Of a stretch of 64,000 nt of DNA, positions 57,817-64,000 are shown in pieces (the first letter of the stretch is position 1; the number at the start of each line of letters is the position of its first letter). The position numbers and the translations under genes were made by a program. The notes beneath the pieces were generated by a model, which had not been told where the DNA came from, ran no database searches, and saw nothing but the letters and a program-made list of their open reading frames with translations. The stretch is from Nyssa sinensis. Taxonomy: Eukaryota; Streptophyta; Magnoliopsida; Cornales; Nyssaceae. The stretch covers positions 15,336,515 to 15,400,514 of the forward strand of contig CM018038.1 in NCBI GenBank assembly GCA_008638375.1, read 5' to 3'.

Positions 57817-58640
57817 GTTCTGAGTATCTGGTCATTCTGTTATCCTTGGTGGAAAATTCTCCTAAAACTTAACTGACCATAAGCTAAGAGTTAGAGAATG
57901 TTTCAAGATCCATAGCTTCACATTCTAGAGCCAGTTTCATTCCAATGATAAGTGCTTCATACTCAGCTTCATTGTTAGAGGCTTCGAATCCTAAACTGAT
58001 GGCTTTTTCGTTTACGATCTTATCAGGAGACTAAAGTATTATACCTACTCTAGAGCCTTTGTCAGTAGACGAACCATCGGTGTAAAGTAGGCATATCGAA
58101 GTGTGTGTAGTGGTTTGCGCTTTCAAATGTAGTGTTTTAGTGAACTCTTCTACAAAGTCCGCTAATACCTGGCCTTTGATAGCAGTTTACGGTATATAGG
58201 ATATGTCAAATTCTCCCAGTTCTATTGACCACTTGACTAGTCATCCCGAAACTTTGGGTTTGTGTAGGACTGATTTTGAAGGATAGGATGTAGGGATTAT
58301 GACAGGATAGGCTTGAAAGTATGGTCTGAGCTTTCGAGCAGATATCACCAAGGCTAAGGCTAGTTTTTCAATTTTGGAGTACCTCGTCTCGGTGTCCAGA
58401 AGTGCCTTGGTGACGTAAAAGATAGGTCTTTGAGTTCCCTTGTCTTCCTTGACTAATGCGAAGCTGATGGCACTTTCTGATACAGCTAAGTATAGGAGTA
58501 GCTTTTCCCCTGGTACTAATTTTGAAAGGAGTTCTGGGAAGGGTAAGTATCGCTTGAGTTATTAGAAGGCCTCTTCATATTCAGGGATCCATTGTAGTGC
58601 CTTACTCCCCCTCAAGGATTTAAAGAACGGGAGGCAACGA
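57817..58640 (-). pseudogene. Tat-type RNase H, decayed
   Basis: Minus-strand pieces: TDGSSTDKGSRVGIIL (near 58080-58030) and SNNEAEYEALIIGMKLALEC (about 57985-57925), the conserved RNase H core of this lineage. Upstream are the connection-domain pieces around 58400. Split from its C-terminus by the 54590-57811 insertion. Confidence 0.75.
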
Positions 58641-58771
58641 TCCGTAGATTAAGAGATAAACCTATTCGGTGTTATTATCCTTCTATTCAGGCCTTGGATA
58701 TCTTTCTTAGTTTTAGGTTATTCTAATTCAATCAGAGCTTTGATCTATGAGGGATTCGTCTCAATTCCTCT

Positions 58772-59452
58772 TCAAGAGACTAGAAAAACTAAGAATTTCC
58801 CTTCTATGATTCTAAAGGTACATTTTAAAGGGTTTAGCTTTATTCTATGTTTCTTCAGAATGTCGAACGTTTGGCTCAAGTGCAGGATGTGGTCACCTTT
58901 TTGAACACTTTTGACAAGCATATCGTCAACGTAGACTTCCATTGTATCTCCAATTTGGGGGCCAAATATTCTGTTTATAAGCCTTTGGTACGTAGCTCTA
59001 GCGTTTTTTAAACTGAATGACATTACTCTATAACAATAGATATCTCATTCTGATATGAAGGCTATTTTTTTCTAGTCTGGAGGATACATTTGAATTTGAT
59101 TGTATCCAGAGTAAGCATCTATGAAACTCATAAGCTCGTGATATGTTGTGGCATCAACAAGTTGATCAATTCTAGGGAGAGGAAAGTTGTATTTGGGGCA
59201 AGCTTTATTTAGGTCGGTATAATCAACGCAGACCCTTCACTTGTCGTTCTTCTTTTTTGTAAAAACTGTATTGGCAAACCATTTTGGGTAAAACAATTCT
59301 CTTATCATTCCAGCATTTAGCAATCTCTGGACCTCTTCATTGATGATTTTATGGCGTTCAAGGACAAATTTTCTCTTTTTTTGTCTTATCGGGGGATGGT
59401 CTGGATCTGTCATCAGCTTGTGAGAGATGAAATCAAGATTTATTTCCTCCAT
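58772..59452 (-). pseudogene. Tat-type gypsy reverse transcriptase, decayed
   Basis: Pieces in order: LDFISHKLMTDPDHPPIRQK and INEEVQRLLNAGMIRELFYP (59452-59237), a stretch with lost frame, then MSFSLKNARATYQRLINRIF, the active-site MEVYVDDMLVKS (near 58938-58905) and LHLSQTFDILKKHRIKLNPL. The YVDD box is intact, but stops lie between the two open parts. Confidence 0.85.
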
Positions 59453-60204
59453 ATCTCTAGTTTCCTAAGAAAATACGGAAAGGTTATCTTTAGAAATTTA
59501 ACAATATCCTCTTGTTCAGAAAGAGACAAGGTTGAGTTGATTTGTAGGTGTTTTCCCTCTTCTTCAGTGTTGATGAGCACTTTGATGGGTTCCTCCATTG
59601 GTTTGACTGTGTTGTTCCTTCCTCTGGAACTTAGTGACTCGCCAATTTCAGAAGGACATTCTTTTACCTCATGAAAGTTTGAAGATGGGGAACATTCCCT
59701 CTCATGAAGGTACTGTAATTTCCATTTGGAGGGATTTTCTTTTAGTGTGAGGGCATGACATTCCCAGGCAGTGGGCATTGGCTGACAGGCCTTGATGGTA
59801 AAAACTTTGTTGTTGTGGACACATTTCAAGCATTGATGGAAGGTTGAAGTAACCACTCCCATCTGGTGGATCCAAGGTCTCCCAATAATGACATTATAGA
59901 GGGATTTAATGTTTAAGACCATGTATTCAGAGATCAATGTCTTCTATCCGTCCCTTTCTCCTATCGTGGTCTGTAGGTCAATTCTACCTAATGGGATGCT
60001 GAAATTCCCGTCGAATCCTGCCATAACAATGGTGGTAGCTCTGATGTCATTAAAGTTGAGCTTTATGTGTTTGAAGGGTTTGTAAAATAATACGTTGGTG
60101 GAACTTCTAGTATCTACAAGAACTCTTCTGATCTCAAAATTAGCAATTTTGAGTGGGATGACAAGAGCATTGCTGTAGGGACAAAGTACCCCAATGAGGT
60201 CCAA
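59440..60204 (-). pseudogene. Tat-type gypsy aspartic protease and linker
   Basis: 60204-59944 encodes LIGVLCPYSNALVIPLKIAN, then RRVLVDTRSSTNVLFYKPFK. The family's catalytic DTGSS reads DTRSS here, so a key glycine is lost. 59937-59440 continues with YNVIIGRPWIHQMGVVTSTF, KCVHNNKVFTIKACQPMPTA and a linker to RT. Near 59943 a stop separates the two. Confidence 0.82.
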
Positions 60205-60231
60205 TTTAGAGAATTGGATCTGGGGTTTTGA

Positions 60232-60667
60232 TTTTATCTTTTTCTCAATGGCCGAGATCTAGATGACATGGGGTTCTGCCCTTGCCTCCTGAGTATATCT
60301 TTTATTGGCTCGGTTAGACATCCCAATCATCGTGTTGTTAGTGTAAAGAACAAAGATTACCTAATTTTTTGCCGTTGCTGATCATTCAAATTTCTTTCTA
60401 TTCAGGCCTTTGCTCTTACCTTCTTTGAGGTGGTATTTTGTCACAAGGGTTCTGTCTCCCGTCCTGGTAGACGAACTCTCTTAGTCGTTCTCTTTTGATG
60501 AGATGCTATATTTCTTGCTTGAGAGCTCTACATTCCTCGACTGTGTGTCCGTGCTCTTTATGGAAATCACAAGATTTGTTCTGATTTCTTGAGTCGGGGT
60601 GGCTTTTTAGTGGCTCTGACCGCCTCAAGTTTTCACGAGCTTGGATCTGTTGGAATATGTGAGTGAG
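60232..60667 (-). pseudogene. Tat-type gag, C-terminal part
   Basis: Minus-strand translation gives SHPDSRNQNKSCDFHKEHGH and TVEECRALKQEIYHLIKRER (about 60590-60480), the zinc-knuckle-like motif of Tat gag, followed by a decayed stretch to the protease. It continues on the far side of the 60673-61892 insertion. Confidence 0.82.
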
Positions 60668-60672
60668 AGAAG

Positions 60673-61892
60673 TGATCTGTCGTGGAAATCAATCAAATTA
60701 CCAAACTAAACTACTAGTATAGTAGAGAAGTAAGGGTCGAACCCACAGAGACTGTTGATTGTTTAAAAACCTAAGTTGAGATTAATTTTAATTCAAATTA
60801 ACAAAAATTGATTGTTGTTGAATTTCTTTTCTAAAATTAAATGAGAACTCTAATTAAAGCAAATATTTAACTGAATTAATGAGGAATCAAATTAAAAGAG
60901 AATTCCTAGGGTGTTGAATCCACCACTAATCTTGTAACTAGCTTCAATTGTATTAATTCTTGGGTCATTTAATTTGGATGTAAAAGATGTATTTCGGCTA
61001 CAAGCCTCAATACAATCATTAAGAAAATTACGCACCAAAACCCTAAGCACGAATCATCTTTGGTCAACACAAATTGTCTACGCTAATTCTAAGGTCATAG
61101 TCACAATTTGTTTTCCCTGAGTTATGACTCGTCCTACGGTTTTGATGTATGTACACATATTACTATTGTATAACCACATAAACAAAATCACAGAAATTGA
61201 TTATATGAAACTGAATAATACGATCAATGCCTTAATAAAATCCCAATGTTATACAATCAACATCCAAAATTAATTAACCCAAAAATAAAATACAAAGAAG
61301 TAATGTTACTTGACTAGGGTTTCATCTAAACCCTAAAAATGAGAGAACTTAGCCCATGATCGTGGTAGAGGAGACCACCATAGCCATGGAGTTCTTCATC
61401 TTCTTCCTTTTTTGTTCTCTCCTTCCTTCTTCTCTTCCTCTCTCTAGATCTCCAAGACGGCCTCCTCTCTTTTCCAAAACCCTAGGTTACAATAATATCC
61501 CCTCTTTTCCAAAAATGCCCTTTCAAAATAAGAATTTAGGAAAATAACATAAAATCTCGTAATTAGACATTAGGGGCCCAAAAAGGGAGTCTAAAGTATT
61601 CCAAAATAGAGCCTATAATGCTAAAATGGGCCCTAGTCCACCTATATATTGATCAAGCCTCTCTTCTAACCCAAAATCACTTGTTTTCCATTTCTTTTAG
61701 CACTTCAAAGCCCAATATTCTCCTTTTGCTCCAAATCCAACATTAAATCATCAACTTTGACGAGCTTTCTCTGCAAAAAGATAAAATAAGAATTAACTAG
61801 CGAATGCATATAGATTGGAGAAATTAAAATAATAAAAGTGCAAGAATATCTAGGGTTAACAAAATAAATATGCACTTTTTAACCAGTTATCA
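60673..61892. mobile_element. Solo LTR-like element, 1220 bp, TSD AGAAG, inserted in gag
   Basis: It begins TGATCTGTCG and ends CAGTTATCA; the terminal TGAT/ATCA inverted repeat is typical of LTRs. The exact duplication AGAAG lies at 60668-60672 and 61893-61897. Excision with one AGAAG restores the gag text YTPLNAS next to LTHIFQQIQARENL. No internal domain was recognised; an ORF at 61356-61547 is low-complexity. Confidence 0.88.
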
Positions 61893-62068
61893 AGAAGCAT
61901 TTAGAGGGGTATAGGTCCCATACCTCCTAGAGTTAGAATTGTTATGGGCTGTGGGTGTTGTTATTTTGTCGGGGCTCCTAATCCTCTTCTTGTTAGCACT
62001 ATTATCCCTCTTCTGGACTTGCTCATCCTTCTGAGCTTGTTCTTTTGCTTTTTGGAAATAGGTTTTTT
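61893..62068 (-). pseudogene. Tat-type gag, upstream fragment
   Basis: The minus-strand frame reads YFQKAKEQAQKDEQVQKRDN, SANKKR, then RYGTYTPLNAS up to the insertion site. Coding similarity stops at about 62068, where AT-rich sequence begins, so the 5' end of the Tat element appears truncated. Confidence 0.7.
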
Positions 62069-63554
62069 TTATAAGAAATATGAATACTACTCATAAGATT
62101 CTTATTGACAATAGTTATAATGCATGCGTTTTTTTTGTGAATACTACTATGTCAAAAAAAAATTTGTTATTTCAAAATTATCATAACTTAAAAGAGTTAA
62201 AAACCAATAAATATAATATATAATTTGTTCCTAACTTGAATAATATTATATTAAATATCAATTTTAGTAATGATTGCCACTATATTATAAATAAACATTG
62301 AATAATTATTATGAAATAGTAATAGTAATGAAATATTTAATTCATGATAATAATTATTACCGATAAAAAAAATACATGATAATAATTATTAAAGGCATTG
62401 TTGTCATATTATAATTTAGTAAGAACAATTTTTTTCAGAAATTATTTTACAATTTAAGACATATTTTATATTAGAAAAAATTTATTTTAAAAATTAAAAT
62501 ATATTAATATGAGAAAAAGTTGATAATAATTATTGAAGACAATATCGTCCTAATATTATTTAGTAAGGACAATTTTGATCATAATTCATTCTAAACTTTA
62601 ACATATATTTTATATTAGACTTGATTTTAATTTGAAAATTAAAATATATTGATACAAAAAAAGTAATAATAATAAATTTTATTTAATTTCATTAATTGTC
62701 ACTCATCATTATTCTAATGAATACAATAAGTTTTACTTACTAAGAAAAATAAAATAAAACATTTAACTTTTCTTCTTCCTTTCTTTTTTTTTTTTTTGTT
62801 TTATTACAAGTAATGCATAAGCTCGTGTTAAGAAGTACTTATCAAAAAAAAAAACCTCGAGTTAAGAAGTTGGGTTTAGGATTACATTTTTCCAATTTAT
62901 TTTTCATATTGCACATTTCAAAGCCAATTTTATTTTTTTTAAATAATTTTCTTTGTTTTGTTAAATTTATACTATTAAAATAATATTCTATTAATTTATT
63001 AGCATGAGTGTAATTTAAATTTTCTTTCCTTTTTTTTTTTTGGCAAAAATTATCATTTAACAATGTAGGAAAAGAACAATAAAAAAATTGACATTAACTC
63101 ATTTACTAATAGAAGGGTGGATGTTTTGGGCAACAACCCTTCCTAACTCATCGGAAAAAAAAAAGTACAATAGTAAAGTAACATGGTAATCATGCATATT
63201 AATTTTAAATATGGGGCATAAATAATATTATGATAATCCTCTTATTTAAAATATATGTCGAATGTTAAAATTTGATTTGCATCATCATGCAATTTTTCTA
63301 TGCTATTTTAACGTTGAGACTTTTTCACCAACCCATCTATCGGGTCGGGTACCCATTTAATTACTATTTTATTTATTTTACAAAGAATTACCAAAATCAC
63401 TAATGTGGTTTAAAAGACTATATTATAAATATTAATTATATAATACGAAAAATTATTTATTATTTTTGTATAATGAGGCGAATAAGATACCTTAACCTTG
63501 ATTTTCTACCAAGCCATATCAAGATTTACCAAACTTTCTTCAAGTTCATCCCAC
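62069..63554. other. Very AT-rich intergenic stretch
   Basis: Mostly A/T with runs of aataattat-type sequence. Apart from the tail-only insertion at 62822-62870, no gene or element was recognised. Confidence 0.5.
62822..62870 (+). mobile_element. Tail-only LINE insertion with 15-bp target duplication
   Basis: CTCGTGTTAAGAAGT (62822-62836) and CTCGAGTTAAGAAGT (62856-62870) differ at one base. They flank only ACTTATC, eleven A and a C. ACTTATC plus poly(A) is exactly how the LINEs ending at 39872 and 17996 finish. This is an extreme 5' truncation. Confidence 0.75.
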
Positions 63555-64000
63555 TAAGAGTGAATTTTTATTTTATTTTATTTATAAATAAATATATTAA
63601 ACAAGACCAATGGGGGCAACCCATATACAAAGAGAGACTCACAAAGATTAGAGTCTCATCCTATTAAAAAAATTATGCACATATAAGGAATATGCCTCCA
63701 TAATCCAAAAGTATAAGATATTCAAAAATTGGTCCTTAAACCTACGTAGATCCATAATCGTGCCTTCAAAAACTCATTGGTTTTGATCCCTCCGAAAGCA
63801 TAAAAAACAAACAAATTGGGGCAGTCCACCAAATCCTCTCACCATAACCCATATCACCTCCTCCCGCCCCACTTCTCAAAAAAATCCATCAACGAACAAT
63901 GCATCACCCAATAATATCCAAATAAGAAAAATAAGATATTCCACAACTCTTTTACAAAAGAGCAATGTAGGAATAGGTGGTTAACTGACTCACTCTCTTG
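63555..64000 (-). mobile_element. LINE 3' fragment at the right edge
   Basis: Minus-strand translation from the window edge gives [20 protein letters not shown] and FFLFGYYWVMHCSLMDFFEK (zf-RVT end of ORF2), then RLWIYVGLRTNF before a 3' UTR ending in the T-rich stretch near 63567-63592. It continues past 64000. Confidence 0.8.

Larger units (their letters stand above)
49955..62068 (-). mobile_element. Degenerate Ty3/gypsy element of Tat type, minus strand, with nested insertions
   Basis: Reading right to left: gag (62068-60232), protease (60204-59944), RT (59452-58772), RNase H (58250-57817, resuming 54584), integrase (54580-53180), a tandem array, then an antisense gene and a promoter-like region. 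This order, and the antisense accessory gene after integrase, are known for plant Tat-lineage elements. Frames are broken by many stops. Its own LTR boundaries were not resolved. LTR-like elements at 54590 and 60673 interrupt it cleanly. Confidence 0.8.

Overview
The window looks like nuclear DNA of a dicot plant, probably a woody species. Spliceosomal GT-AG introns, several plant L1-type LINEs, a Ty1/copia element with an initiator-Met primer site, a degenerate Ty3/gypsy Tat-type element, hAT remnants and MITEs all point that way. I see no prokaryotic genes, CRISPR or rRNA, and I cannot name the genus from sequence alone.

The one host gene I recognise runs on the minus strand from 41960 to beyond the left edge. 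It is the 5' part of a SABRE/KINKY POLLEN gene, a very large bridge-like lipid-transfer protein of the Hobbit/BLTP2/Fmp27 group. Seven exons (41960-41890, 41323-41212, 27461-27201, 25222-24957, 13305-13083, 10076-9906, 9808-9731) join in phase through GT-AG junctions into 394 codons with no stop, starting with a short hydrophobic segment. The introns are 566, 13750, 1978, 11651, 3006 and 97 bp, and a seventh exceeds 9.7 kb. Most of positions 1-42000 is therefore intron filled with transposons.

Intronic cargo from left to right: a 5' LINE fragment (1-3600, minus); a 1.67 kb tandem duplication carrying LINE reverse-transcriptase remnants (4488-7830); two copies of an unclassified ~0.4 kb repeat (8702-9110, 31372-31755); LINE 3' fragments in both orientations; a copia-type solo LTR (13832-14193); a LINE interrupted by another LINE and by a hAT element (15310-17690); a LINE with an intact 1215-codon ORF2 (18063-21710); a MITE (27973-28391); and a LINE (31806-39872) split by a nearly complete 4995 bp copia element (32594-37588).

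Upstream of the SABRE start there is a CT-rich leader and only ~150 bp of ordinary sequence before a hAT relic (42436-43634). From about 45 kb to 62 kb lies a nest built on an old minus-strand Tat-type gypsy element: gag, protease, RT, RNase H, integrase, a 63-bp tandem array, then an antisense accessory gene on the plus strand with its own TATA box and two introns. A 4111 bp LTR-like element (45839-49949), a 3222 bp LTR-like element (54590-57811), a 1220 bp LTR-like element (60673-61892) and a MITE (45338-45819) lie in or next to it. Three of these have exact 5-bp target duplications and the MITE has an imperfect 8-bp one. The right edge enters another LINE 3' end.

Nothing here is a new functional system as such. 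The points most worth a second look are the very long-introned SABRE gene, the spliced antisense gene of the Tat element, two poly(A)-tail-only LINE insertions, and the precisely datable nested insertions.
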